Shown one piece after another: positions 16,910-25,765 of a DNA stretch of 64,000 nucleotides. The notes below the pieces were generated by a model. It was not told the DNA's origin and ran no database searches. It worked only from the letters and a program-made list of their open reading frames with translations. Both the position numbers and the translations under genes were made by a program. Numbering within the stretch: the stretch's first letter is position 1; each line of letters opens with the position of its first letter. Source of the DNA: Dinghuibacter silviterrae (GTDB lineage: Bacteria; Bacteroidota; Bacteroidia; Chitinophagales; Chitinophagaceae); contig NZ_SODV01000001.1 of assembly GCF_004366355.1 (NCBI RefSeq), positions 1,984,001 through 2,048,000 on the forward strand, written 5' to 3'.

Positions 16910-18022
16910 TTACAGGTATTTAAGGTTCATGTCCGGCGTCAATGCCAGTACGGTGTCGTACATCAGCCGGATGGTATTGAGGATGTCATTGGTGTGGACC
17001 ATCTCCACGGTGGTGTGCATATAGCGCAGGGGAATGGAGATGAGTACCGAGGGTGTGCCTTCCCCGGAATAGGCAAAGGCATCGGTATCGGTACCGGTGC
17101 TGCGGGAGACGGTCCGGAGCTGGACGGGGATGTCGCCGTCGGCCGCCACCTTCCGGACAAGGTCCAGGAGCTTGTTGTGGACGGCGGGTCCAAAGGTCAG
17201 CGCGGGGCCCTTGCCGTTGGCGACGTCTCCTTCGATGTTCTTGTTGATCATCGGGGTGGTCGTATCGTGGGTCACGTCGGTGACGATGGCCACGTCGGGT
17301 TTCAGACGGCGGGCGATCATTTCCGCCCCGCGGAGACCGATTTCTTCCTGGACGGCGTTAACAAAATAAAGGCCTATCGGGAGTTTTTTCTTGCGCTCGG
17401 AAAGCATGCGTGCCACTTCGGCAATCATAAAACCACCGATGCGGTTGTCAAAGGCGCGGGCGATCAGCGAGCCATGGGCCAGCTCATCAAAACCTTCTTC
17501 GTAGGTGGCGACGCAACCGATACGGATGCCGAGCTCTTCCACTTCTTTTTTGCTTCGGGCGCCGCAGTCGAGGAAAAGGTTTTCGACCTTGGGCGTGACG
17601 TCTTTGGCATCCGCGTTACGGGTGTGGATAGCCGGCCAGCCAAAGACAGCCTTGACGGGCCCCTTGTCCCCGTGGATGAGGACGCGCATGGAGGGGGCGA
17701 TCTGGTTATCGACGCCGCCATTGCGTTTGAGGTAGATCAGACCGCTGTCGGTGATATAGTTGACAAACCAACTGATCTCGTCGGCGTGGGCCTCCAGGAC
17801 GACCTTAAAGGAGGCCTTTGGATTGATGATCCCGACGACACTTCCGTAGGGGTCGACGATATGCTCATCGATATAGGGTTTGATGTAGTCGAGCCAGCGT
17901 TGTTGTCCCTTGCTTTCGAAACCCGTGGGGGAAGGGGTGTTGAGGTAGTCTTTTAAGAATTGAAATGCTTTCGCCTCTATAGCGGGCGCCTTGGCGGCGT
18001 CCTCCTTGCCTTTTTTCGCCAT
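16910..18022 (-). CDS. M42 family metallopeptidase (glutamyl aminopeptidase/endoglucanase M type)
   Basis: This protein of about 370 residues is a di-metal aminopeptidase of the M42 group, which forms large tetrahedral shells that trim peptides. Metal-binding and catalytic blocks are seen in order: [34 protein letters not shown] and [10 protein letters not shown]. Two starts are possible; I favour the second ATG (MAKKGKED), because the -7 box lies 17 bases before it and only eight before the first. It is followed directly by bioB. Confidence 0.9.
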   Translation of the reverse strand: MAKKGKEDAAKAPAIEAKAFQFLKDYLNTPSPTGFESKGQQRWLDYIKPYIDEHIVDPYGSVVGIINPKASFKVVLEAHADEISWFVNYITDSGLIYLKRNGGVDNQIAPSMRVLIHGDKGPVKAVFGWPAIHTRNADAKDVTPKVENLFLDCGARSKKEVEELGIRIGCVATYEEGFDELAHGSLIARAFDNRIGGFMIAEVARMLSERKKKLPIGLYFVNAVQEEIGLRGAEMIARRLKPDVAIVTDVTHDTTTPMINKNIEGDVANGKGPALTFGPAVHNKLLDLVRKVAADGDIPVQLRTVSRSTGTDTDAFAYSGEGTPSVLISIPLRYMHTTVEMVHTNDILNTIRLMYDTVLALTPDMNLKYL

Positions 18023-18039
18023 TTCTGCCATTTAAGGGG

Positions 18040-18047
18040 CAAACCTA
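18040..18047 (-). promoter_or_regulatory. -7 box TAGGTTTG for the M42-bioB unit
   Basis: This is an exact minus-strand TAnnTTTG match, 17 bases before the favoured M42 start codon. Confidence 0.5.
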
Positions 18048-18093
18048 CGTAAAAAGGCGGAAATGCGGTGCCGCGTGTCGACCGGAGGCCCCC

Positions 18094-18939
18094 CTACAGG
18101 AACGTCGTAAACACCGCCGAAAAGGCCATCAACCCGTCCAGGACGAAGTAGAACAAGTAGTCCGATTTACTTCTTTTGCCTTCGGGATAAAGCAACATCG
18201 TGGTCAGGATCGGGACGAACAACGCCAGGACGATCGTCACCGAAAACCCGCAGGTCAGCAGGAGCAGGGTGGAGATCAGGGCCGCGGCGCAACAACCGTA
18301 AAAAAGCCGGTCGTTGCCTTCTTCGTCGAGATAGACGACCAGGGACCGGATCCCCGATTGTTTGTCCTGGTCCCGGTCGCGGTAGTCAAAGATGATGCAG
18401 ATCGCGTAGATCAGGAATAAACGGTGAAGGGTGAGCAAAAGGGCGGCCCAGGTAAAGGGGGAACCGGACATGACGACAGGGAGCACCGTGGTGATGTAGG
18501 TCCATACCGCGGTCAGGAAAATGGTCTTACCCACCGCGATCCGGCTAAGGGCCGCCAGGGGTTTGAAGGGGATTTTGGGGGCGGTATACAAAAAAGTGAG
18601 CAGGATCCCGAGCCCGATCCAGCCGGCATATTTATGCAGGAAAAACAAGAAATAAGCCGCTCCCAGCCCGCTGAACAGGAACAGCGTCAGTTCCAGCCGT
18701 TTGTGTCTGTGGGACCAGCCGATGCGTTCGGAGGACGAATAGGCGGTGGGGGTCAGGTACCAGTGGAAGTTATAGCTGGCCATGGTGGCCCAGAAAACAA
18801 AAGCATACAGGTCGTCCGGGACCTCCGCCAGGCCGAGCAACTGGTTGGTTTGATACACCATGACCACGGCACAGCCTGAAATGAACAGGGAACTGAACAA
18901 AAAAAAGTCTAGTGCGAACTTGACGTATCCTTTAACCAT
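18094..18939 (-). CDS. UbiA-like prenyltransferase family membrane protein
   Basis: This 281-residue protein has about eight hydrophobic helices. The second aspartate-rich motif of the UbiA superfamily is recognisable (DYRDRDQDKQSGIRSL, about residues 190-205). The first motif, normally NxxxDxxxD, is not: the matching position reads SYNFHWYLTP. It may therefore bind a different substrate or be catalytically inactive. Its start codon overlaps the stop of the upstream lipoprotein gene by eight bases, so they are probably coexpressed. Confidence 0.6.
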   Translation of the reverse strand: MVKGYVKFALDFFLFSSLFISGCAVVMVYQTNQLLGLAEVPDDLYAFVFWATMASYNFHWYLTPTAYSSSERIGWSHRHKRLELTLFLFSGLGAAYFLFFLHKYAGWIGLGILLTFLYTAPKIPFKPLAALSRIAVGKTIFLTAVWTYITTVLPVVMSGSPFTWAALLLTLHRLFLIYAICIIFDYRDRDQDKQSGIRSLVVYLDEEGNDRLFYGCCAAALISTLLLLTCGFSVTIVLALFVPILTTMLLYPEGKRSKSDYLFYFVLDGLMAFSAVFTTFL

Positions 18940-19435
18940 GGAGCAGCACGACAGGCCCCGCCGTTACCGTATCACTGTAGTGGCCGTTGGAACCTATAAC
19001 GAATTTAAACGTCGCTGTATCGTTCTCGATGGTGGGGCCGACGTGACAGGTAAAGCCGGGCTCGATATCGGGATAGCCGTATTGCTCCCAATAGGTGCCG
19101 TTGGAGAAGCTGGCCTGGATGTCGCCCTTGAAGCCGCCCCCGTTGGTCTCGGGGATACCGGATCCCAGGGAGGTCATCTGGAAGGTGTCCCGCGCATTGT
19201 CGGCGGCGCAGTTCTTCATACTGATGAGGACGAACATCGTGTCGTTCGGGTTGTATTTCTTCTCGGTCAGGGTGAGGGTAAAGGTGACGAGCGAAGAGGT
19301 GGTGTCATAAGGCAGGACGCTCGCGCTAACGGATTTCAGACTGATGGTGGGTGTAGACCCATAATTACTCTTGGAACAGCTATACGCAATACAGGCGGCT
19401 ATAAAAAGCCCAATCCATAATTTTGCACTGGTCAT
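18932..19435 (-). CDS. small lipoprotein of unknown function
   Basis: This protein of about 167 residues has a lipoprotein signal peptide (AYSC). The mature part looks all-beta (repeated Thr/Val-rich strands such as SSLVTFTLTLTEKKYN) and may be an Ig-like domain. The start at MTSAKLWIG is chosen because it gives a clean signal peptide and lies 17 bases after a TAnnTTTG box. It overlaps the downstream UbiA-like gene and is divergent from the LuxE-like gene. The function is not recognised. Confidence 0.65.
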   Translation of the reverse strand: MTSAKLWIGLFIAACIAYSCSKSNYGSTPTISLKSVSASVLPYDTTSSLVTFTLTLTEKKYNPNDTMFVLISMKNCAADNARDTFQMTSLGSGIPETNGGGFKGDIQASFSNGTYWEQYGYPDIEPGFTCHVGPTIENDTATFKFVIGSNGHYSDTVTAGPVVLLHG

Positions 19436-19452
19436 ACGGGGTCTTTCTGAGT

Positions 19453-19460
19453 CAAAAATA
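19453..19460 (-). promoter_or_regulatory. -7 box TATTTTTG for the lipoprotein / UbiA-like unit
   Basis: This is an exact minus-strand TAnnTTTG box in the 34-base gap between divergent genes, 17 bases from the lipoprotein ATG. Confidence 0.55.
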
Positions 19461-19469
19461 GACATATTT

Positions 19470-20456
19470 ATGTTCAACGTTTCCTACGAAGGGAATATTT
19501 TCCAGGCGGGAGAAAATAGTTTCGAGGACGAGGCCCTGGCCCTTTTCCGCTTCCAATCGGTGCACAATCCCCTCTACAGGGACTATATCCGTGCCCTGGG
19601 GGTGGACCCCGGGCGGGTGAACAGGATGACGGACATCCCTTTTCTGCCCATCCGGTTTTTTAAGACCCATACGGTCACCACTACTTCCTTTGATCCCGGT
19701 CTTTATTTCGAGAGCAGCGGCACCACGGGGTCGGTCAACAGCCGGCACTGGGTAAAAGACCCGGGTTTGTACGAACGCTCTTTTGTCGAAGGTTTCCGAC
19801 GCTTTTACGGAGAGCCCAAAGATTGGTGTATCCTCGGACTGCTGCCCAACTATCTGGAGCGCGGGCATTCTTCCCTGGTGTATATGGTGGACCACCTGGT
19901 CCGCCTGAGCGGTCACCCGGCCGGGGGCTTCTACCTATACGAACATGAAAGGCTGGCACAACAATTGGATTCTTTGGAAAAGCAAGGACAACAAACGCTG
20001 CTCATCGGCGTGACCTTCGGGTTGCTGGATTTTGCACAGGAGTACGCCCTGCCGCTGCGGCATACCGTGGTCATGGAAACAGGCGGGATGAAGGGACGGC
20101 GCGAGGAATGGACCCGGGACCAGGTCCACAGCATGCTCCGCGAGCGCCTGGGTGTAGACGCCGTCCATTCCGAATACGGGATGACCGAACTCCTGAGCCA
20201 GGGATATTCCAAAGGCGGGGGCATTTTTCACACCGTACCCTGGATGCGGCTCCTGGTCAGGGAAGAGGACGACCCGCTGGCTGTCCGCGCCGAAGGCAAG
20301 GGCGTCCTCAACGTCATCGACCTGGCCAATGTGTATTCCTGCGCCTTTATCGCCACCGAAGACCTGGGGAATATTTACCCCGACGGTGGCTTCGAAGTGT
20401 TGGGGCGCGTGGACAACAGCGATATTCGGGGTTGTAGTTTATTATTAACTATGTAA
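19470..20456 (+). CDS. LuxE/PaaK-like acyl-activating protein
   Basis: This 328-residue protein is of the LuxE (acyl-protein synthetase) branch of the adenylate-forming superfamily. The AMP-binding motif is ESSGTTGS (about residues 80-87), the family segment FGLLDFAQ lies mid-protein, and YGMTELLSQGY and ATEDLGNIYPDGGFEVLGRVD lie near the end. The C-terminal lid is short compared with full acyl-CoA ligases, as in LuxE. Family members activate fatty or aryl acids; no luxCD reductase or transferase genes are adjacent, so its substrate is unknown. The start at MFNVSYEG avoids overlap with the divergent gene. Confidence 0.82.
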   Translation: MFNVSYEGNIFQAGENSFEDEALALFRFQSVHNPLYRDYIRALGVDPGRVNRMTDIPFLPIRFFKTHTVTTTSFDPGLYFESSGTTGSVNSRHWVKDPGLYERSFVEGFRRFYGEPKDWCILGLLPNYLERGHSSLVYMVDHLVRLSGHPAGGFYLYEHERLAQQLDSLEKQGQQTLLIGVTFGLLDFAQEYALPLRHTVVMETGGMKGRREEWTRDQVHSMLRERLGVDAVHSEYGMTELLSQGYSKGGGIFHTVPWMRLLVREEDDPLAVRAEGKGVLNVIDLANVYSCAFIATEDLGNIYPDGGFEVLGRVDNSDIRGCSLLLTM

Positions 20457-20478
20457 ATTAGATGCAAATTTTTGATCT

Positions 20479-20766
20479 ATGAAAAAGTATGTCCAAATCT
20501 GCCTCGCTGCCCTCGTCATCCTCCTCGCGAGTTGCGAAGGCTCCTACTACGTGACCGAACAACCCGTTGAACCGGTCTACGTCCATCCCGGGGCCCCCGG
20601 TCCCGGTTATGTGTGGATCGAGGGGGAATGGGGTTGGAGCGGTGGCCGCTATGTGTATAGGAATGGATATTGGTCCCGTCCGAGGCCCGGCTACTCCTGG
20701 CATCGGGGGTATTGGGAACACGGTGGACGCGGGTACCGCTGGCACCGCGGGGGCTGGGGGAGATAA
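20479..20766 (+). CDS. YXWXXGXW repeat lipoprotein
   Basis: This 95-residue lipoprotein has the lipobox LASC (Cys20). The mature region is almost wholly short aromatic-glycine repeats of the type Y-x-W-x-x-G-x-W (YVWIEGEWGW, YVYRNGYWSR, YSWHRGYWEH, YRWHRGGWGR), as in BcpO-related small envelope proteins. The function of this repeat family is unclear. Its stop is directly adjacent to the stop of the convergent oxidoreductase gene. Confidence 0.8.
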   Translation: MKKYVQICLAALVILLASCEGSYYVTEQPVEPVYVHPGAPGPGYVWIEGEWGWSGGRYVYRNGYWSRPRPGYSWHRGYWEHGGRGYRWHRGGWGR

Positions 20767-21840
20767 TCACGGGTACGCCACCTCGCGCAACCCCGTGGCG
20801 TCGACCACCGCCTGCCGGCTGCTGCTCTCCAGCGCCAGCTCGATCAACCGCACGGTATTGTAGCCATGCGCGGGCGTCGTCTTCAGGGGCGCGCCTTCCC
20901 GAAGGGTCGCGTAGAGGTCCTGATAAAAAAGACCATAATTCCCAGGTAGGGAAGGGACGCTTTCATAGATCACCTCCCCTGCCTTTTTTGTATGCAGCAG
21001 ACCGTAATGGGCAGGGTCTTCCTCTCCCCAACCGGGCCCCAAAGGTTTTCCCCCGGCCCGGAGGATCGGTTCCTGCGGGTCGTCCCCGTATTTGATAAAG
21101 GAACCGTCCAGGCCGTGGATCATATATTTCGGACCGGGCTCACGGACCAGCATGCCGCCTTTCAGGATGACCTTTAGCCCGGGATAGTACAACTGCAGGT
21201 CGAAGTAGTCGACCGCGCGCGCGTGGGCGCGCTGCAACCGGACATCCGCGTACAGGCTTTGCGGCAGGCCGAACAGGCAAAAGGCCTGGTCGATGAGGTG
21301 AGGCCCCAGGTCATAAAGGATGCCGCTGCCTTCCAGGGGCTCTTCCCGCCAGGCGTTGGGTTTGGCTTCCGGCCGGTAACGGTCGTAGTGGGCTTCGTAT
21401 TCGTGGACGGGCCCGAGGGGTTGCCCGGCCAGTACCTGGCGCACCGTCAGGAAGTCGCTTACATAGCGGCGGTTGTGGAACACGGCCAGCACTTTACCCT
21501 GGGCCTGGGCCAGGTCTTCCAGGACGACCGCATCGCCGGTGCTGATCGTAAAGGGTTTTTCGAGGACGACATGTTTACCGCTGCGCAGCGCCCAGGCGGC
21601 GTACTCCGCGTGTGTGGTATTGGGGGTGGTCACGACGATGAGGTCGATCTCCGGGTTGTCGAAAAGGTCCCGCGGGTCCTGAACCGAACGGATACCGGGA
21701 TAAAGCGCAGGCGCCTGCGGGCCGTGTCTCTCCCAGGCGGTATGCAGCCGGTAACCCGGTATGAGCGCAAGGAAAGGAGCGTGAAAGGTTCTGGCGGACA
21801 TACCGAAACCGACGAAGCCAACCTGGAGGGGAGAGGACAT
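20767..21840 (-). CDS. Gfo/Idh/MocA family oxidoreductase
   Basis: This 357-residue NAD(P)-dependent sugar or inositol-type dehydrogenase has an N-terminal Rossmann motif VGFVGFGMSARTFHAPF, the VTTPNTTHAEYA segment and the catalytic-lysine motif EKPFTI. The dimeric C-terminal sheet domain follows (DLGPHLIDQAF). It is cytoplasmic. The start at MSSPLQVGFVG is the only one that fits the fold; the longer frame runs across the divergent gene. A minus-strand TAnnTTTG box lies at 21855-21862. Confidence 0.93.
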   Translation of the reverse strand: MSSPLQVGFVGFGMSARTFHAPFLALIPGYRLHTAWERHGPQAPALYPGIRSVQDPRDLFDNPEIDLIVVTTPNTTHAEYAAWALRSGKHVVLEKPFTISTGDAVVLEDLAQAQGKVLAVFHNRRYVSDFLTVRQVLAGQPLGPVHEYEAHYDRYRPEAKPNAWREEPLEGSGILYDLGPHLIDQAFCLFGLPQSLYADVRLQRAHARAVDYFDLQLYYPGLKVILKGGMLVREPGPKYMIHGLDGSFIKYGDDPQEPILRAGGKPLGPGWGEEDPAHYGLLHTKKAGEVIYESVPSLPGNYGLFYQDLYATLREGAPLKTTPAHGYNTVRLIELALESSSRQAVVDATGLREVAYP

Positions 21841-21854
21841 GCGGATGATTTTTT

Positions 21855-21862
21855 CAAAAATA
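21855..21862 (-). promoter_or_regulatory. -7 box TATTTTTG for the 20767-21840 oxidoreductase
   Basis: This is an exact minus-strand TAnnTTTG match 14 bases before the ATG, in the 55-base divergent gap. Confidence 0.5.
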
Positions 21863-21895
21863 AGGGCGATATTTAAAAACCTAACGACCTTGTCC

Positions 21896-23191
21896 ATGCA
21901 ACGTAAAAAATTTCTCACGACTTCAGCGGGGCTGATCGCCGGGGCCGCGCTGGGGCCCGCGGCGCTTCTCGCCCCCAGCGACCGCCTCAACATTGCCGCC
22001 ATCGGCATCAACGGAATGGGCTGGGCCGACCTGACGGGCGCGCTCAAAGACCCCTCGGTCCGTTGTGTCGCACTTTGCGACGTAGACCGGAACGTCCTCG
22101 ACAAACGCGCCGCGTCGCTGGCCGCGACCGGCAAAGTTGATACCTACGGCGACTACCGGAAGATCCTCGACCGGAAAGACATCGATGCCGTCATCATTGG
22201 CACTCCGGACCACTGGCATTGTCTGATCATGACGGACGCCTGTGCGGCGGGTAAAGACGTCTATGTGGAAAAACCCGCGGGCAATTCCATCGTGGAATGC
22301 GCCGCCATGGTCGGGGCCAGGGACCGGTATCACCGGATCGTCCAGGTAGGGCAATGGCAGCGCAGCCAAAAACACTTTGCCGACGCGGTGGCCTTCGTCC
22401 GCACCGGCCGCCTGGGAAAGATTCGCCTCGTCAAGGCCTGGGCCTACCAGGGCTGGATGCATTCCATCCCAAAACAGCCCGACGGGGCCGCGCCTCCCGG
22501 CGTGGATTATACCCAATGGCTGGGTCCGGCCGAAACAAGACCCTTCAACCCCAACCGTTTTCACTTCAACTTCCGCTGGTTCTGGGACTACGCGGGAGGA
22601 TTGATGACCGACTGGGGCGTACACCTGCTGGACTATGCCCTCCTGGGGATGGACGCCGGTGATCCGAAAAGCATCATGGCGTCGGGGGGCAAGTTCGCCT
22701 ATCCCGATGACGCCGCGGAAACCCCCGATACGCTAACGACCGTTTATGAATACGAAGGTTTTAACATACAGTGGGAACACGCGGTGGGTATCGACGGCGG
22801 CCCCTACAACCGGAACCACGGGATCGCCTTTATCGGCAACAACGGCACCCTGGTGCTGGATCGCCAGGGATGGGAAGTGATCCCCGAACACGACCAGAAG
22901 ACGCCCCGTATGGACGCCGTTGCCCTCCAGTCCGTGGTGGACAATGGCGTAGACCTACACACCGCCAACTTCCTAGAAGCCGTCCGTACCCGGAACGGCG
23001 CTGCGTTGAAAGCCCCCATTGAAGCCGGTGCCCACGTGGCCACCGTGGCCCAGATGGGCAACATCGCCTATAAGACGGGGAAGAAACTTTTTTGGGACAC
23101 GACGAACAGACGTTTTACCGATGAAGCAGCAAACCGCTACCTGGCCGCCGCATATCACAATGGTTATACGATTCCGAAATACTTTTCCTAG
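21896..23191 (+). CDS. exported Gfo/Idh/MocA oxidoreductase
   Basis: This 431-residue protein begins with a Tat-like signal (RKKFLTTSAG followed by an Ala/Gly-rich stretch). The Rossmann part then has IAAIGINGMGW, the GTPDHWH motif and VEKPAGNS, and a larger C-terminal domain includes DWGVHLLDYALLGM. Exported members of this group act in sugar metabolism, and some (GH109) hydrolyse N-acetylgalactosaminides with bound NAD; I cannot tell which applies. It is followed after 12 bases by a GH20 hexosaminidase, which favours a role in amino-sugar glycan breakdown. Confidence 0.88.
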   Translation: MQRKKFLTTSAGLIAGAALGPAALLAPSDRLNIAAIGINGMGWADLTGALKDPSVRCVALCDVDRNVLDKRAASLAATGKVDTYGDYRKILDRKDIDAVIIGTPDHWHCLIMTDACAAGKDVYVEKPAGNSIVECAAMVGARDRYHRIVQVGQWQRSQKHFADAVAFVRTGRLGKIRLVKAWAYQGWMHSIPKQPDGAAPPGVDYTQWLGPAETRPFNPNRFHFNFRWFWDYAGGLMTDWGVHLLDYALLGMDAGDPKSIMASGGKFAYPDDAAETPDTLTTVYEYEGFNIQWEHAVGIDGGPYNRNHGIAFIGNNGTLVLDRQGWEVIPEHDQKTPRMDAVALQSVVDNGVDLHTANFLEAVRTRNGAALKAPIEAGAHVATVAQMGNIAYKTGKKLFWDTTNRRFTDEAANRYLAAAYHNGYTIPKYFS

Positions 23192-23203
23192 CTTCCCCGC
23201 ATC

Positions 23204-25048
23204 ATGAGAAAACTGATCCTTCCGCTGCTGTGCAGCGCCTTTACAATGACAGCGCTGGCCGGCGGCGCGCCTGCCGGCGACCGCCACGTTTCGATCATCC
23301 CCGCCCCCGTCTCCCTCACCAAAACCCCAGGCACCTTCGTCCTCGACGCCGGAACAGTCATCCACTCGGAATCCGCAGACCTGGCGCAAACCGCCTCCTG
23401 GTTTGGTGGCCTGGTCCACCTGGACGTGGCCAAGCACAGCAAGAAACAGATCACGCTGGCGCTGCTCAAAGAAGCCGACACCACCCTCGGCAAGGAAGGC
23501 TATACCCTCTCCGTAAAACCCGGAGGCGTCACTATAAAGGCCAATACGCCCGCCGGCGTCTTCTATGGTCTCCAAACCCTGTTACAAATGATAGATGGGC
23601 ACAGCCTGCCCTGCGCCGAGATCACGGACTATCCCCGCTTTGGCTGGAGAGGGCTCATGCTGGACGTGAGCCGTCACTTCTTTACAAAGACGGAGGTCGA
23701 GCGTTATATCGATGAAATGGCGCGGTATAAATTCAATACGTTCCACTGGCACCTGTCGGACGACAACGGCTGGAGGATCGAGATCAAAAGCCTGCCCGAA
23801 CTGACACAAAAAGGTGCCTGGAGGGTGAGCCGGAGCGGCCGCTGGGGTACTTTCCTGCCGCCCCTGGCCGACGAACCCACGGACGACGGCGGTTTCTATA
23901 CACAGGAAGACATCAAAGAAATCCTGGCCTATGCCAAGGCCCGTTTTATCACCGTCCTCCCCGAAATCGACGTGCCCGCGCACAGCCTCGCGCTGATCTC
24001 AGCCTATCCCAACCTTTCTTGTACCCAGCTGCCGTATCCGGTCAACCCCGGAAGCCGCGGACCGGAACGTCAGGACAACGTGCTTTGCGTGGGGAATGAT
24101 TCCGTCTATGAAGTGCTGCAAAAAATATTCACGGAGATCGCGGCCCTTTTCCCCAATCCTTATATCCATATCGGGGGCGATGAAGCCTTCAAAGGCTTCT
24201 GGGCCAATTGTCCGAAGTGCCGCCACCTGATGGAACAGGAACACCTAAAAGATGTGGATGAGCTGCAAAGCTATTTTGTCAAACGTATGGAGAAGATGCT
24301 GAACGGCCTGGGCAAAAAACTGATCGGCTGGGACGAGATCCTGGAAGGCGGGCTGGCACCCTCCGCCACCGTAATGAGCTGGAGGGGCATGGCCGGTGGG
24401 ATTACCGCCGCCCGGATGGGACACGAGGTTGTGATGACCCCCTGGGATTATGCCTACCTCGACCTCTACCAGGGTGACCCGGCGGTGGAACCCCCGACAT
24501 ACGGCCTGTGCCGCCTCACCGATTGCTACAAATACGATCCCGTGCCCGACAGCGTTGATCCGCGCCTGATCATCGGCGGACAGGGAAATCTTTGGACGGA
24601 GTCCGTGCCCACCTTCCGTCACGCCGAATACATGACCTGGCCGAGGTCCCTGGCGCTGGCCGAAGTGTATTGGAGTCCTAAAGCCAAACGCAACTGGGAC
24701 GACTTCACCCGCCGCATGGAAGCCGAGCTCCCCCGCCTCGACGCAGCCGGCATCAATTATGCCCGGAGCGCCTTTGACGCGGTGGCCATACCCGGTCACG
24801 ACAAGTTGGGCCGGTTGGCGATCCGGTTCATCACCGAAATCAAAGGGCTCGATATCTATTATACCTTTGACAACACCCGTCCCGACTCGCTCAGCGCGAA
24901 GTACCAGGGAGAACCGTTGGAATTCCCCAAAGGCGCGGCGATCCTGACCGTCATTACCTACAGGGATGGCAAACCCATAGGAGAACGTATCAGCCTGAAC
25001 AAAGACGATCTGGAGAAGCGCTCGCAAGAGAAACACCATGTATACTAA
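23204..25048 (+). CDS. GH20 beta-N-acetylhexosaminidase
   Basis: This 614-residue secreted enzyme has a signal peptide (residues 1-19, ending TALA). A GH20b-type N-terminal domain (to ~140) leads into the catalytic barrel, which starts at FGWRGLMLDVSRHF. The substrate-assisted catalytic pair is D326-E327 in HIGGDEAFKGFW, and the aromatic pocket segments WDEILEGGL and GGQGNLWTE follow. It removes terminal GlcNAc or GalNAc, for example from chitin fragments or host glycans. It is the only hydrolase next to the ECF/FecR/SusCD locus downstream. Confidence 0.95.
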   Translation: MRKLILPLLCSAFTMTALAGGAPAGDRHVSIIPAPVSLTKTPGTFVLDAGTVIHSESADLAQTASWFGGLVHLDVAKHSKKQITLALLKEADTTLGKEGYTLSVKPGGVTIKANTPAGVFYGLQTLLQMIDGHSLPCAEITDYPRFGWRGLMLDVSRHFFTKTEVERYIDEMARYKFNTFHWHLSDDNGWRIEIKSLPELTQKGAWRVSRSGRWGTFLPPLADEPTDDGGFYTQEDIKEILAYAKARFITVLPEIDVPAHSLALISAYPNLSCTQLPYPVNPGSRGPERQDNVLCVGNDSVYEVLQKIFTEIAALFPNPYIHIGGDEAFKGFWANCPKCRHLMEQEHLKDVDELQSYFVKRMEKMLNGLGKKLIGWDEILEGGLAPSATVMSWRGMAGGITAARMGHEVVMTPWDYAYLDLYQGDPAVEPPTYGLCRLTDCYKYDPVPDSVDPRLIIGGQGNLWTESVPTFRHAEYMTWPRSLALAEVYWSPKAKRNWDDFTRRMEAELPRLDAAGINYARSAFDAVAIPGHDKLGRLAIRFITEIKGLDIYYTFDNTRPDSLSAKYQGEPLEFPKGAAILTVITYRDGKPIGERISLNKDDLEKRSQEKHHVY

Positions 25049-25056
25049 TTAGGTTG

Positions 25057-25064
25057 TAAGTTTG
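25057..25064 (+). promoter_or_regulatory. -7 box TAAGTTTG for the ECF sigma gene
   Basis: This exact TAnnTTTG box lies in the 26-base gap behind GH20, 10 bases before the ECF sigma ATG. Confidence 0.45.
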
Positions 25065-25074
25065 TAGGACATCA

Positions 25075-25674
25075 ATGGAGCCGCATGTCCTTTTTTCAGA
25101 GAACGATGACGTCAGGCAGAGGATCGCCGACGGGGACGAAGCCGCTTTTACAGAACTTTTCCGTCATTATTATGCGCAGCTCCGTCCGTTTGTCCAACGT
25201 TTTGCCACCACCGGGGCAGACGCAGAGGAGATCCTCCAGGAAACGTTTGTCCGGGTTTGGTTGTCCAGGGATAAACTCCCCGGGATCACCAACCTCCGGT
25301 CATGGATCTTTACGGTCGCTTCCCGCCAATGCCTGATGGCGCTCCGCACCCAGCTCAACGACCGTAAAAAGATCACGGCCTTCCGCCAGGAGGCGCCGGT
25401 GTCCACCGGGGAAATGCCCGTGGACAGTGCTTCCCTGGCCGAGATGACCCTCCTGGTGGCCGAAGCCGTGAACCGGATGCCTCCCCAGCGCCAGCGGATC
25501 TACCGGCTAAGCCGGGAAGAAGGGCTGAAACCGGCCGCCATTGCCGGGGAGCTGTCTTTGTCCGTCAGCACCGTAAAAAATGTCCTGGTGATCGCCCTCA
25601 AGGAAATACGGGATCATCTGTCCGCCTCCGGACACGTCGTCAGTCTGCTGTATATCCTGCAACATTTTTTTTAA
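25075..25674 (+). CDS. ECF-type sigma-70 factor (SusCD locus 1)
   Basis: This 199-residue sigma factor has region 2 at about residues 20-90 (AFTELFRHYYAQL, EEILQETFVRVWLSR, LRSWIFTVASRQCL) and region 4 at about 130-180 (MPPQRQRIYRLSREEGLKPAAIAGELSLSVSTVKNVL). It probably transcribes the SusCD genes when released by the FecR gene that follows. The C-terminus is unusually hydrophobic (VVSLLYILQHFF). The stop lies in a T8-A8 tract, which could allow slippage. Confidence 0.92.
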   Translation: MEPHVLFSENDDVRQRIADGDEAAFTELFRHYYAQLRPFVQRFATTGADAEEILQETFVRVWLSRDKLPGITNLRSWIFTVASRQCLMALRTQLNDRKKITAFRQEAPVSTGEMPVDSASLAEMTLLVAEAVNRMPPQRQRIYRLSREEGLKPAAIAGELSLSVSTVKNVLVIALKEIRDHLSASGHVVSLLYILQHFF

Positions 25675-25765
25675 AAAAAACTTAACAGAGGATAGTACGT
25701 TTTCCCGTTTGCCGCATCTTATCAAGTGTGCGCGGGACGTGTGGGTATTAAAATGGTTGACAGAC

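Noticed and set aside
21841-22134. N-terminal extension of the minus-strand Gfo/Idh protein
   Set aside because: It overlaps the divergent oxidoreductase gene and its promoter gap. The ATG at 21840 starts the Rossmann fold properly.
25663-25682. Programmed frameshift at the T8-A8 tract ending the ECF sigma gene
   Set aside because: The tract spans the stop codon, but shifted frames give no conserved extension, so nothing supports a functional slip.
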